A DNA stretch of 64,000 nt from Actinomadura hibisca NBRC 15177 (GTDB lineage Bacteria > Actinomycetota > Actinomycetes > Streptosporangiales > Streptosporangiaceae), in NCBI RefSeq assembly GCF_001552635.1, contig NZ_BCRO01000039.1, forward strand, positions 62,001 to 126,000, given 5' to 3'. Position 1 is the stretch's first letter. Each line of letters begins with the position of its first letter. The position numbers were made by a program, and so were the translations under genes. Shown here one piece after another: positions 18,984 through 30,908 of this stretch. The notes under the pieces were generated by a model that had not been told where the DNA came from, did no database searches, and saw only the letters and a program-made list of their open reading frames with translations.

Positions 18984-19634
18984 ATGCGGATCGGGACGCT
19001 CGGCGCGGGGAACATGGCCGAGGCACTGGCGGGCCGGTGGGTAGCGGCGGGGCACGAGGTGACGGTCGGCGCGCGGTCGCCGGAGAAGGCCGCCGCGCTC
19101 GCCGGGAAGATCGGCGCGACGGCGGGCACGCTGCGCGAGGCGGCCGCGTTCGGGGACGCGGTGCTGCTGGCGGTGCCGTTCGCGGTGGCGGAGGAGGTGT
19201 TGCGGGAGGCGGCCGTGCCCGCCGGACGGACGCTGATCGACTGCACCAACCCCGTCGTCCCGCCGGAGATGGCACTGCTGACGGCGGGCGGCCCCTCGGC
19301 CGCCGAGCGGTGCGCCGCCGCCGCGCCGGGCGCGCACGTGGTGAAGGCGTTCAACGTCTGCCACGAGGGCATCTGGCGGACGACGCCGCCGCAGCCGGAC
19401 GGGCGGCCGCTCGGCGTCCCGCTGTGCGGCGACGACGCGGCGGCGGTCGCGGCCGTGGAGCAGCTGGTGCGGGATCTGGACTGCGAGCCGCTGAACGGCG
19501 GCGGCCTCGCGCGCGCGGGTCAGCTGGAGGCCACCGCCGCGTTCGTCATCGGGTTGTGGTTCGGCGGCGGCGACCCGGCGTCGATGTTGCCGCCGGTCGG
19601 GGTCGCGATGGGCGGCGAACCGCACGTCGCGTAG
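18984..19634 (+). CDS. NADPH-dependent F420 reductase-like protein
   Basis: Small Rossmann oxidoreductase of 216 residues with MRIGTLGAGNMAEAL (GxGNMA nucleotide loop), VTVGARSPEKA, the DCTNPV segment and VKAFNVC, as in the Npd/FNO family that moves hydride between F420 and NADP. Substrate cannot be fixed from sequence. Strong AAGGAGG site. The divergent HxlR gene suggests induction by electrophile or redox stress. Confidence 0.85.
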   Translation: MRIGTLGAGNMAEALAGRWVAAGHEVTVGARSPEKAAALAGKIGATAGTLREAAAFGDAVLLAVPFAVAEEVLREAAVPAGRTLIDCTNPVVPPEMALLTAGGPSAAERCAAAAPGAHVVKAFNVCHEGIWRTTPPQPDGRPLGVPLCGDDAAAVAAVEQLVRDLDCEPLNGGGLARAGQLEATAAFVIGLWFGGGDPASMLPPVGVAMGGEPHVA

Positions 19635-19637
19635 GGA

Positions 19638-21026
19638 TCAGGCGGGGTGGGGCCGGGCGGGCGGCGCGTCGGCGTCGCCGCTCAGCTCGCGCTCGATCTC
19701 CTCCAGCGTGCGGTTGCGCGTCTCGGGGACGCGCGCGACGAAGAACACGATGCCCGCCACCGCCAGCCCCGCGTACAACCAGAACGTCCAGGCGCGGCCG
19801 ATGGCGTCCACGAGCTGGAGGAAGTAGTACGACACCAGGAAGTTCGCTGCCCAGTTGGCGAGGCTGCACACCGCCATCGCCGGGCCGCGCACCGCCAGCG
19901 GGAAGATCTCGGAGATCATCAGCCAGAACACCGGGCCGAGCCCGACCGCGAACGAGGCGATGAACAACACCAGCGCCGCCAGCGCCAGCCACGGGGCCTC
20001 CTGCTGCCAGCCGAACCCGAAGAACGCCGCCAGCAGCGCCAGCGCCGCCGTCAGCCCGGCGGTCCCGGCGATCAGCAGGGTGCGGCGGCCGACCCGGTCC
20101 AGCAGCAGGATCGCCAGCACCGTGAACACCACGTTGGTGATCCCGACGGTGAGGGCCTGCGCGATCGCGTCGTCGGCCTTCAGCCCGGTGTAGGTGAGGA
20201 TGGTGGGGGAGAAGTAGATGACGGTGTTGACGCCGACGATCTGCTGGATGATCGCCAGGCCCAGCCCGACCACCATCATCGGGCGCAGCCGGGGGCTCGC
20301 CAGCTCGCGCCAGGAGTGCCGCCGCTCCTGCGACACCACGCCCTCGATCTCGTCGAGCTCGGCCTCGACGTCCTCGCCGCGCCGGGTGCGCTCCAGCACC
20401 GCGCGGGCCTCGTCGCGGCGGCCCCGCATCATCAGCCAGCGCGGGCTGTAGGGCACCACCAGCATGGCCAGCACGAGCACCACGCCCGGGGCCGCGCCGA
20501 TCCCCAGCATCCAGCGCCAGCCGCCGTCCACGTTCCGCAGCGCGAAGTTGGTCAGGTAGGCGACCAGGATGCCGATGGTGATCATCAGCTGGTTGTAGGA
20601 GACGGTGCCGCCGCGGATCCTGGGCGGGGTGTGCTCGGCGATGTAGAGCGGCACCACCGCCGACGCCGCGCCGACCGCCAGCCCGAGCACCACCCGGGCC
20701 GCCACGAGCTGGCCGGCGTTCTGCGCGACCGCCGCCGCCAGCGCCGCCACCACGTAGACGACGCCCGCGATCAGCAGCGTCCAGCGGCGGCTGATCCGGT
20801 CGGCCAGCCGCCCGCCCGCCAGCGCCCCGAACACCGCGCCCGCCAGCAGGCCCGCCACGATCCACGACTGGGCGAGCGAGCCCGCGTGCAGATCGTCCTT
20901 GATGTACAGCAGCGCGCCGGAGATCACGCCGGTGTCGTAGCCGAACAGCAGGCCGCCGAGCGCCGCCAGCATCGAGATCTTCAGTACGAACGGGTTACGG
21001 GCCGCTTCCCCAAGGTAACCGGGCAC
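19638..21026 (-). CDS. Sugar porter family MFS transporter
   Basis: Twelve-helix major facilitator of 462 residues. The sugar porter signatures are complete: GGLLFGYDTGVISGAL in helix 1, GRLADRISRR between helices 2 and 3, PYSPRWLMMRGRRDEA after helix 6, QQIVGVNTVIYFSP in helix 7, and VPETRNRTLEEIE at the C-terminus. Likely a proton-coupled importer for a monosaccharide or polyol such as xylose, glucose or inositol. Convergent with the reductase gene (3-bp gap). Confidence 0.93.
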   Translation of the reverse strand: MPGYLGEAARNPFVLKISMLAALGGLLFGYDTGVISGALLYIKDDLHAGSLAQSWIVAGLLAGAVFGALAGGRLADRISRRWTLLIAGVVYVVAALAAAVAQNAGQLVAARVVLGLAVGAASAVVPLYIAEHTPPRIRGGTVSYNQLMITIGILVAYLTNFALRNVDGGWRWMLGIGAAPGVVLVLAMLVVPYSPRWLMMRGRRDEARAVLERTRRGEDVEAELDEIEGVVSQERRHSWRELASPRLRPMMVVGLGLAIIQQIVGVNTVIYFSPTILTYTGLKADDAIAQALTVGITNVVFTVLAILLLDRVGRRTLLIAGTAGLTAALALLAAFFGFGWQQEAPWLALAALVLFIASFAVGLGPVFWLMISEIFPLAVRGPAMAVCSLANWAANFLVSYYFLQLVDAIGRAWTFWLYAGLAVAGIVFFVARVPETRNRTLEEIERELSGDADAPPARPHPA

Positions 21027-21105
21027 TGTCCCTCCTCGGTCGCGTCCCGGGCTACCCGTGTCTTATCGGGTCAAACGAGCGCTTGGACCGCTACGATCGG
21101 CCGCC

Positions 21106-21873
21106 ATGCGACAGGCGTACCGAACCGCGCTCGTGACCGGCGCCTCCAGCGGCATCGGCGAGAGCTTCGCCCGGCTGCTGGCCGCCCGCGGCGCCGACCT
21201 GGTGATCGTGGCGCGCCGCGCCGCGCTGCTGGACGGCCTGGCCCGCGAGCTGGTCGAGCGGTACCGGGTGGCGGTGGAGGTGGTCGCCGCCGACCTCACC
21301 GACCCGGCCCAGCGCGGCGAGGTGGAGGAGCGGCTGCGCGCCGAGCCGGTCGAGCTGCTGGTCAACAACGCGGGCTACGGCGCGTTCGGCGCGTTCGCCG
21401 ACCTCGACCTCGACGACCAGCTCAGGGAGATCGAGCTGAACGTCACCGCCCTGATGCGCCTCACCCACGCCGCGCTGCCCGGCATGCTCGTGCGCCGCCG
21501 CGGCGGGGTGCTGAACGTCGCGTCGATGGCCGGGTTCGCGCCCTCGCCCGGCAGCGCCACCTACGGCGCGACCAAGGCGTACGTCGCCGCCTTCTCCGAG
21601 AGCCTGCACGCCGAGGTCGCCGGGCGGGGCGTGCACGTCACCGCGCTGTGCCCCGGTTTCACCCGCACCGAGGACGACGGCGCGGCCAACCTGCTGTGGC
21701 TGCGCCGCGCCGACGTCGCCCGCGCGGGCCTGGACGCGGTGTCGGCCGGGCGCGCGCTGTGCGTGCCGGGCGCGCAGTACAAGGCCGCGCTGCCCGCGTT
21801 GAAGATCATGCCGAGGACGGTGCTGCGGGCCGCCGCCAACCGCATGTGGCAGCAGGCCGCCGACAGCCAGTGA
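21106..21873 (+). CDS. Short-chain dehydrogenase/reductase
   Basis: Classical SDR of 255 residues: cofactor loop TGASSGIGE, NNAGYG, catalytic Ser in NVASMAG and Tyr/Lys in YGATKAY. The ALVTGASSGIGESFARLLAARG...VARRAALL pattern with an Arg after the second strand favours NADP(H). Relatives (DltE/YqjQ type) act on lipids or oxo-acids; the substrate here is unknown. ATG at 21106 starts MRQAYRTALVTG; a TACGAT box shortly before suggests a very short or absent leader. Confidence 0.9.
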   Translation: MRQAYRTALVTGASSGIGESFARLLAARGADLVIVARRAALLDGLARELVERYRVAVEVVAADLTDPAQRGEVEERLRAEPVELLVNNAGYGAFGAFADLDLDDQLREIELNVTALMRLTHAALPGMLVRRRGGVLNVASMAGFAPSPGSATYGATKAYVAAFSESLHAEVAGRGVHVTALCPGFTRTEDDGAANLLWLRRADVARAGLDAVSAGRALCVPGAQYKAALPALKIMPRTVLRAAANRMWQQAADSQ

Positions 21874-21944
21874 GCGACGGGTGACCAACGGCGTTTCACG
21901 CTTCCCTACAAAGAAAGACGCGGGTTGATTGTGACGGCGGTGTC

Positions 21945-21957
21945 TTGACGTACGTCA
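21945..21957. promoter_or_regulatory. Palindrome over probable -35 box of desaturase gene
   Basis: TGACGTACGTCA (21946-21957) is a perfect 12-bp palindrome whose left half forms a TTGACG -35-like hexamer. With the downstream AATCTT it could form the desaturase promoter, and bound protein would block it. Confidence 0.45.
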
Positions 21958-21975
21958 CACCGAACGCGAATCTTG

Positions 21976-21995
21976 AACCTACGCTTCAGTAGGTT
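21976..21995. promoter_or_regulatory. Inverted repeat, candidate TetR-type operator of desaturase gene
   Basis: AACCTAC (21976-21982) and GTAGGTT (21989-21995) are perfect 7-bp arms around 6 bases. The site lies about where transcription would start, ~90 bp before the desaturase ATG. Fatty-acid desaturase genes are often controlled by TetR-type acyl-CoA sensors; the regulator is not encoded beside it. Confidence 0.45.
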
Positions 21996-22085
21996 TCTGT
22001 CGCGCCCTGCCGCGTCCACGCCCTCCGGGGGGCGCGGCGGCGCTCCCCCCGGCAGGCCCCACCCGTCGTCCAGCGAAGGATCAGC

Positions 22086-23036
22086 ATGTCCGTCACGTCC
22101 GAGGAGAAGTTCCAGACCGGTCTCATGCTCGAACTCGAGCCGATCGTGGAGAAGGAACTCAACCGGCACCTGACCACCGCCGACGAGTGGTTCCCGCACC
22201 AGTACGTGCCGTGGGGCCAGGGCCGCGACTTCGACGGCCCGCTGGGCGGCGACGGCTGGGAGCCCGGCGACTCCAAGCTCGGCGCCGAGGCCCGCGAGTC
22301 GCTGATCGTCAACCTGCTGACCGAGGACAACCTGCCCGGCTACCACCGCGCCATCGCCGACGTGTTCGGCCGCGACGGCGCGTGGGGCACCTGGGTCAAC
22401 CGGTGGACGGCCGAGGAGAACCGGCACGGCATCGTCATCCGCGACTACCTCACCGTCACCCGCGCCGTGGACCCGATCGCGCTGGAGCGGGCCCGGATGA
22501 AGCACATGGAGACCGGCTACGAGGCCGCGCACGGCAGCGCGTTCCTGCACGGCAACGCCTACGTCTCCTTCCAGGAGCTGGCCACCCGCGTGGCGCACCG
22601 CAACACCGGCAAGGCGTCCGGCGACCCGATCTGCGAGCAGATGCTCACCCGCGTCGCCAAGGACGAGAACCTCCACATGATCTTCTACCGCAACCTCATC
22701 GCGGCCTCGCTGGACCTGGCGCCCAACGAGACGATGCGGGCGATCACCGAGGTCGTCAAGGACTTCCAGATGCCCGGCCACAGCATCGACGGCTTCCTGC
22801 GCAAGTCCGTCGTGATCGCCAACGCGGGCATCTACGACCTGCGGCTGCACCACGACGACGTGCTCACCCCGTGCCTGCGCAAGTGGAAGGTCTTCGACCG
22901 CGACGACTTCACCGGCGACGGCGCCAAGGCCCGCGACGAGCTGGCCGAGTTCATGGCGCAGCTCGACGCCGCCGCCACCAAGTTCGAGACCCGCCGCGAG
23001 GAGCGCCGCGCCCGCCAGGCCGCCCGCGCGAACTGA
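22086..23036 (+). CDS. Acyl-ACP desaturase (DesA-like, soluble di-iron)
   Basis: Introduces a double bond into acyl-ACP chains for membrane lipids. The 316-residue protein is an all-helical ferritin-like enzyme with the two iron-binding motifs EENRH (110-114) and DENLH (193-197), plus single Glu ligands near 80 and 140 expected from the family. Upstream are two inverted repeats consistent with transcriptional control. Ferredoxin partner is not local. Confidence 0.93.
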   Translation: MSVTSEEKFQTGLMLELEPIVEKELNRHLTTADEWFPHQYVPWGQGRDFDGPLGGDGWEPGDSKLGAEARESLIVNLLTEDNLPGYHRAIADVFGRDGAWGTWVNRWTAEENRHGIVIRDYLTVTRAVDPIALERARMKHMETGYEAAHGSAFLHGNAYVSFQELATRVAHRNTGKASGDPICEQMLTRVAKDENLHMIFYRNLIAASLDLAPNETMRAITEVVKDFQMPGHSIDGFLRKSVVIANAGIYDLRLHHDDVLTPCLRKWKVFDRDDFTGDGAKARDELAEFMAQLDAAATKFETRREERRARQAARAN

Positions 23037-23110
23037 GCGCGCGTCCCCCGTGACCGTTCCGTAGCCGTATTTCCCGGAACGAAGGCACCCTTTCCGGCGT
23101 CATAGGGGCT

Positions 23111-23935
23111 ATGGGGAAGCATCGGCGACTGGGCGGGTACCGCTTGCTCGACGAGATCGGCCGGGGGAGCACGGCCGTGGTGCACCTGGCCATGGACTCC
23201 TTCGGCCGCGAGGTGGCGGTCAAGGAGCTCCAGGAGGAGTTCGTCGCCGAGCCGGAGGCGCGCCAGCGCCTGGCGCAGGAGATGGCGGCGCAGGCACGGG
23301 TGCGCAGCGGGCACGTGGCGCGGCTGCTGGACGGGCGGCTCGACGGGGAGCGGCCCTACGTGGTCATGCAGTACGTGCCCGGCTGCTCGCTGGGCGACCT
23401 GGTGGCCGACTACGGGCCGCCGCGCCGCGAGCGGCTGCTGCGCCTGGCGCGCGGGATGGCGCTGGGCCTCGCCGACGTGCACGACGCCGGGGTGCTGCAC
23501 CGCGACGTGTCGCCCGGCAACGTGATCGTGCTCGGCGACCGGCCCACCCTGATCGACTTCGGCATCGCCCGGGAGGCCGGGGCCGAGCAGCTCACCCGGC
23601 GCGGCATGGTCATCGGCACCCCGGCCTACCTGGCGCCCGAGCTGATCGAGGGCGGGGCCGCCACCACCGCCTCCGACGTGTACGCCTGGGCCGCGACGCT
23701 GGCGTACGCGGCGACCGGCCGCCCGCCGTTCGGCCGGGGGTCCCTGCACGGGGTCTGCTTCCGTATCCTGCGCGGGCAGGCCGACCTGGAGGGCGCGCCG
23801 GAGCCGCTGGCCGCGCTGCTGCGGCGCGGCCTGGACCGCGACCCGGCCCGCCGCCCGGCGGCCCGCTGGTTCGCCGGGGCCCTCGCCGACTGGACGGGGG
23901 TGAGCAGCGGCCGGTCCCGGGCACTGCTCGCCTGA
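23111..23935 (+). CDS. Small soluble Ser/Thr protein kinase with HRDVSPGN loop
   Basis: A 274-residue kinase domain without linker or membrane helix. Glycine loop GRGSTAVVH, Lys38 (VAVKE), Asp132 (HRD), DFG at 149 and GTPAYLAPE are intact, but the catalytic loop reads HRDVSPGN, with Ser134 where Ser/Thr kinases have Lys. Such loops occur in active relatives in other bacteria, so activity is possible. First of four kinase-family genes in a row on the plus strand. Confidence 0.88.
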   Translation: MGKHRRLGGYRLLDEIGRGSTAVVHLAMDSFGREVAVKELQEEFVAEPEARQRLAQEMAAQARVRSGHVARLLDGRLDGERPYVVMQYVPGCSLGDLVADYGPPRRERLLRLARGMALGLADVHDAGVLHRDVSPGNVIVLGDRPTLIDFGIAREAGAEQLTRRGMVIGTPAYLAPELIEGGAATTASDVYAWAATLAYAATGRPPFGRGSLHGVCFRILRGQADLEGAPEPLAALLRRGLDRDPARRPAARWFAGALADWTGVSSGRSRALLA

Positions 23936-24019
23936 TGGGCGGCCCGGCACGGGGCTCCCGCGCGGGCGTCCGCGAGGGCGGCGCGCTCCCGGTGATCGGC
24001 CGGGCCCCGCCCGCGAGGG

Positions 24020-24025
24020 TAGGGT
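24020..24025 (+). promoter_or_regulatory. TAGGGT -10 box before membrane kinase gene
   Basis: TAGGGT ends 10 bases before the ATG at 24036, which would leave a leader of about 4 nt. No ribosome-binding site lies between, consistent with leaderless or near-leaderless translation. Confidence 0.45.
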
Positions 24026-25154
24026 TTCGTAAACGATGAAGGGGGTTGCCACGTCCGGGGATGACATCGGCCAGGACATGATCGGCCACTACCGCGTGCT
24101 CCGCACCCTCGGCGAGGGCGGCATGGGCGTGGTGCACCTGGGCGCCGACGCCGAGGGCCGCAACGTCGCGATCAAGGTGCTGCGTCCGGCGGTGGCCGGG
24201 GACGCGACCGCGCGCCGCCGGCTGGCCCGCGAGGTCGACTCGATGCGGCGCGTGCACAGCCCGCACGTGGCCGAGATCCTGGACGCCGACGTCACCGCCG
24301 ACCGGCCCTACATCGTCACCCAGTACGTGCCGGGCCGCACGTTGGAGGAGATCGTCGAGGAGTCCGGCCCGATCTACGCGACCGGGCTGCAGCGCCTGGC
24401 GGTGGGCCTCGCCTCGGCGCTGTCGGCGATCCACGGCGCGGGCATCGTGCACCGCGACCTGAAGCCCGGCAACGTGATGCTGGTGGACGGCGAGCCGATC
24501 GTGATCGACTTCGGCATCGCGCAGGCCGCCGACGCCACCCGGCTGACCGCCACCGGCATGGTGATCGGCACCCCCGGCTACCTGGCCCCCGAGATCATCG
24601 AGGGCGAGGAGGCCGGGCCGCCCTCGGACGTGCACGCCTGGGCGGGCACCCTCGGCTACGCCGCGACCGGGCGGCCGCCGTTCGGCTCGGGCACCTTCGA
24701 GTCGATCTTCTACAAGATCATGCAGAACACCCCGGACCTGGCGGGCACGCCCGAGGCGCTGCTGCCGCTGCTGCGCTCGGCGATGGCCCGCAACCCCGCC
24801 GAGCGCCCCACCGCCGTGCACCTGGTGCAGCTGGCCCGGCGCCTCCACATGGAGGCGACCATCACCGACCAGACCATGGTCGACGAGCAGGTCGGCGCGC
24901 CCTACGGCGAACCCTTCGACGAGCACGCCACCCGCGCCGACGCCGGTCCGGACCTCGAAGAGACCTCGCCCGACCACTCCCGGTCGTTCGGCATGCCCTC
25001 CCACCTGCCCACCGCGCCGCCGCCGGGCCCGCCGCCCAGCCCGGCCGGGAGCGCCGCCGTGCCGATGCCCGCGCCCGTCCCGGCGCAGCCCAAGGACTTC
25101 AAGGGCCTGCTACCACCGGCGGCCCCGCCGCCGGTGCCGCCGCCCGCGCCCGCC

Positions 25155-25217
25155 CCCTACGAGTCGCGGCCGTACGAGCGCCCGCAGCCGTACGAATCGC
25201 GCCCGTACGAGCGGCCC
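25155..25217 (+). repeat. Tandem coding duplication (PYESRPYERP twice)
   Basis: Two 30-bp copies (25155-25184 and 25188-25217) separated by one Gln codon encode the same decapeptide in the kinase linker. Synonymous differences show the duplication is not recent. Confidence 0.7.
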
Positions 25218-25974
25218 CCGTCGTACGACCAGCGCCAGCCCGCCGCCTACGCGCCGCAGCCCTACCAGGACCGCCCGCCGCCGCCCGCCACGCAGGAGCG
25301 GCAGCCCGCGCCCTACGACCCCTACGGCCCCGGCACCCGATCCGACCCCACCGGCGAGGCCACCCGCCGCGACCGGCCCCGCCAGGACAAGCCCGACCGG
25401 CCCAAGCCCTACGGCTGGTACCGGGTGCTGAGCCTGCTGGTGCTGGTGGCGCTGCTCGGCTTCGCCAACATCGCGCCGATGCTGGCGGTCGGCGTCACCG
25501 TCGTCGGCGTGCTGGTGTTGCGGATGGGCGACAAGGCCGCCAAGGGGATGGAGAGCAAGCGCACCCGCCGTGGCCCGCGCACCGGCGACGCGGTGGCGGC
25601 CGCGTTCACGTCGCCGCTGCACCTGCCGGGCGCGGCGATGGTCACCGTCATGCTGGCGGCGCTCTGCGCGCTCGCCGCGATGATCGCGCTGGGGGTGTTC
25701 ATGTTCGCCGCGCCGGACCTGACCGCCTCCAAGGCCATCGCCTACACCGCGATGCTGGTCATCGTGCTGCTGTGCCTGGCGCCCGGCAGCGGGGCGCCGC
25801 GCCGGCAGATGGCCCGCCTGTGGGGCGCGGTGCTGCCGCGCGCCGAGGCGGCCATGGCGGGCGCGCTGATCCTCGCCGTGTTCGCCGCCGTCCTGGTAGT
25901 GCTGTCGCAACGGCAGCCGCCCAACACCACGCCGCTCACCGGCATGAGCCAGAGCCTTGAGGACCTGCGCACCG

Positions 25975-28500
<2,526 letters not shown>

Positions 28501-28532
28501 GCGCGGGACCGATCTCCGGTGGCCCGGTGTCG

Positions 28533-28551
28533 ATAGGGTGGCGAACCCTAT
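28533..28551. promoter_or_regulatory. Inverted repeat with TAGGGT box over pseudokinase start
   Basis: ATAGGGT (28533-28539) and ACCCTAT (28545-28551) are perfect 7-bp arms around GGCGA; the right arm covers the first bases of the ATG. The left arm contains a TAGGGT -10-like hexamer. It could be an operator, a start-masking hairpin or both. Confidence 0.45.
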
Positions 28552-29851
28552 GAGCAGGGACATCGGCCACCAGGAGAACATCGGCCCCTACCGCCTGCTG
28601 AGCAGGCTGGAAGGCGGTCCGGGCGTCGCCTACCGCGCCGCCGGGGAGTCCGGCGACGTGGCGATCCGGACGTTGCCCGCCGGGGCGGCGCGGCCCGGCG
28701 CGCGCCTGGACGTCGAGCGCATGAAACAGGTGCTCAGCCCTTACGTGGTGGACGTCCTGGACGGCTCGCCCGACGCCGACCCGCCCTACGTGGTGTCCCG
28801 CCTGGTGCCGGGCCGCCCGCTGTCGGAACACCTGGCCGAGCACGGCGCGCTGCGCGGGGCCGCCCTCCGCGCGCTGGCGATCGGCCTCGCCAAGGGGCTG
28901 GCCGCGATCCACCGCGTGGGCCTGACGCACGGCGCGCTGTCGCCCGGCACCGTGCGGATGGTGGACGGCGCGCCGGTCATCGTGGACTTCGGCGTCGAGC
29001 CCGGCGACGGCGCGGACGACGTGCACGCCTGGGCCGCCACGGTGACCTTCGCCGCCACCAGCGACGGCGGCGCGCCGCCCGAGCCGCTGGTGCCGCTGCT
29101 GCGCGCGGCGACCGCGCCGGACCCAGGCGGGCGCCCGTCGGCCGCCGAGCTGGCCGCCGCCGTCGCCGAGCTGGACCTCGGGCCCGCGCCCGTCCCCGCG
29201 CCGCGCCCGGTGCCCGCCGAGGCCGTCCCGCCTCCGGAGAAGGCCGGGGACGCCGGTGAGGCCGACGAGAGCGACGAGAACGACGCCTGGACCGACGAGG
29301 AGCGCGCCCACGAGCTGGCGGTCGCGCAGGGCTGGTCCCGGTTGTTGTCGGTGCTGGTCGTGGTGATCGCCGCCGGGGTCTCGATCATGATCCCGGTCGT
29401 GGGCCCGCTGTTGTCGATCGGCGCGGTCGCGCTGCTGCGCGTGGCGGGGGAGACCTCCGTCCGGGGCCGCCTGCTGGCCCTCGGCCGCACGGCGGTGACC
29501 TTGCCCTACGCGGCGTTCTTCACCGCGGCCGTGCCGCTGGCGCTCGCGGCGCTGTCGCTGCTGCGGCTCCAGGTGGACGCGCTGAGCGCCTGCGCGTTCG
29601 GGGCGGGCACCGGCACGGTCGTGTTGTGGGCGGCCCCGGGCGTCCGCGGCCCGCGCCGCCAGCTCGAACGCGCCTTCATGGCCGTCGCCGACGTGCCGCG
29701 CTGGATCGCCGCCGCCGGGATCGGGCTCGGCCTGCTGGCGTTCCTGGCGATCGTGGGCGCGATGTCGCTGACGCCCAGCTTCTCCCCGCTGTACGGGTTG
29801 CAGAGCACCCTGGCCAACGCGCTGATCCGCCTCCAGAGCGCCCTGCACTGA
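28550..29851 (+). CDS. Membrane pseudokinase
   Basis: A 433-residue protein built like the membrane kinase two genes upstream but catalytically degenerate: the ATP-anchoring Lys is Arg40 (VAIRT), the HRD triad reads HGA (127-129), the catalytic-loop Asn is Thr134, and the activation segment with APE is missing, while DFG (146-148) remains. After a Pro/acidic linker, five membrane segments begin at GWSRLLSVLV (~260) and carry WAAPGVRGPRRQLERA and an outer tail SPLYGLQSTL, matching the upstream kinase's module. It probably acts as scaffold or sensor for a partner kinase. ATG at 28550 preferred; GTG at 28538 also possible. Confidence 0.88.
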   Translation: MSRDIGHQENIGPYRLLSRLEGGPGVAYRAAGESGDVAIRTLPAGAARPGARLDVERMKQVLSPYVVDVLDGSPDADPPYVVSRLVPGRPLSEHLAEHGALRGAALRALAIGLAKGLAAIHRVGLTHGALSPGTVRMVDGAPVIVDFGVEPGDGADDVHAWAATVTFAATSDGGAPPEPLVPLLRAATAPDPGGRPSAAELAAAVAELDLGPAPVPAPRPVPAEAVPPPEKAGDAGEADESDENDAWTDEERAHELAVAQGWSRLLSVLVVVIAAGVSIMIPVVGPLLSIGAVALLRVAGETSVRGRLLALGRTAVTLPYAAFFTAAVPLALAALSLLRLQVDALSACAFGAGTGTVVLWAAPGVRGPRRQLERAFMAVADVPRWIAAAGIGLGLLAFLAIVGAMSLTPSFSPLYGLQSTLANALIRLQSALH

Positions 29852-29928
29852 CCGCGCTGGAGCTCCTCGGCCGCGAACCCTCGCCGCCACGTGGGTAAGG
29901 TCTCACTTCGTGGGATTTGCCATGGTGC

Positions 29929-29940
29929 TACCCATGGGTA
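29929..29940. promoter_or_regulatory. Palindrome in etf promoter region
   Basis: TACCCATGGGTA is a perfect 12-bp palindrome in the 255-bp gap before etfB, about 167 bp upstream of its ATG. Candidate operator; the remaining gap holds no convincing gene. Confidence 0.35.
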
Positions 29941-30106
29941 ACATCAGGACTGTACGGCTGGGCCGACCCCGGAGTCGAAGCTCGTTCGGGGGTTTGGCAG
30001 GCTGTGCCTGCGAAGTGCACAACCCGCGTCGCTCCGCCATGGGCGGCGTTCCTCTGACCGCGTACCCCCGCGGCGAAACTGAGTGCAGGGAGGTCGGCCG
30101 ACGGCC

Positions 30107-30886
30107 ATGAACATCGTCGTCCTCGTGAAGCAGGTTCCCGACACGGAGAGCCCGCGCAAGCTGAAGTCCGACGACAGCACGCTCGACCGCGCTGCGGCGG
30201 ACGGTGTCATCAACGAACTCGATGAGTACGCCATCGAAGAGGGGCTGCGCATCAAGGAGGCCCAGGGCGGCGAGGTGACCGTCCTGACCATGGGTCCCGG
30301 CAAGGCCACCGAGTCCATCCGCAAGGCCCTGGCCATGGGCGCCGACAAGGCCGTGCACGTGCTCGACGACGCCCTCGCCGGCTCCGACGCGCTGCAGACC
30401 TCCTACGCCCTCCAGCAGGTCCTCGGCCGCACCGGCTTCGACCTGGTGGTGCTGGGCTCGGAGTCCACCGACGCGCGCACCGGCGTGCTCGCGGCGATGC
30501 TGGCCGAGCGCCTCGGCGTGCCGCAGCTGTCGCTGGCCAACAAGGTCGAGATCGACGGTCAGTCGATCAAGATCCAGCGGCAGACCGACTACGGCTACGA
30601 CCGGGTCGAGGCGACCCTGCCGGCCGTGGTCAGCGTGGTCGAGAAGATCAACGAGCCCCGCTACCCCTCCTTCAAGGGGATCATGGCGGCCAAGAAGAAG
30701 CCGGTGGAGACGCTGGGCGTCGCCGACGCCGGCATCGACGCCGCGCAGGTCGGCCTGGCGGCCGCCGCGACCGAGGTCGTGGACTTCGCCGAGGCGCCGC
30801 CGCGCGCGCAGGGCCAGATCGTCACCGACGAGGGCGACGGCGGCGTGAAGGTCGCCGAGTTCCTCGCGTCGAAGAAGTTCGTCTGA
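30107..30886 (+). CDS. etfB: Electron transfer flavoprotein subunit beta
   Basis: Together with EtfA passes electrons from acyl-CoA dehydrogenases to the membrane quinone pool. The 259-residue protein starts MNIVVLVKQVPDTES and contains the AMP-binding region, the recognition-type segment and the signature VEATLPAVVSVVEKINEPRYP. GGGAGG lies ~15 bases before the ATG at 30107. etfA follows 22 bp downstream. Confidence 0.96.
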   Translation: MNIVVLVKQVPDTESPRKLKSDDSTLDRAAADGVINELDEYAIEEGLRIKEAQGGEVTVLTMGPGKATESIRKALAMGADKAVHVLDDALAGSDALQTSYALQQVLGRTGFDLVVLGSESTDARTGVLAAMLAERLGVPQLSLANKVEIDGQSIKIQRQTDYGYDRVEATLPAVVSVVEKINEPRYPSFKGIMAAKKKPVETLGVADAGIDAAQVGLAAAATEVVDFAEAPPRAQGQIVTDEGDGGVKVAEFLASKKFV

Positions 30887-30908
30887 GCGAGGAAGGGGAT
30901 TAGGAACA

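Noticed and set aside
29852..30106. tRNA or small protein gene before etfB
   Set aside because: No cloverleaf with paired acceptor arm and no frame with ribosome site and plausible composition; only a palindrome.
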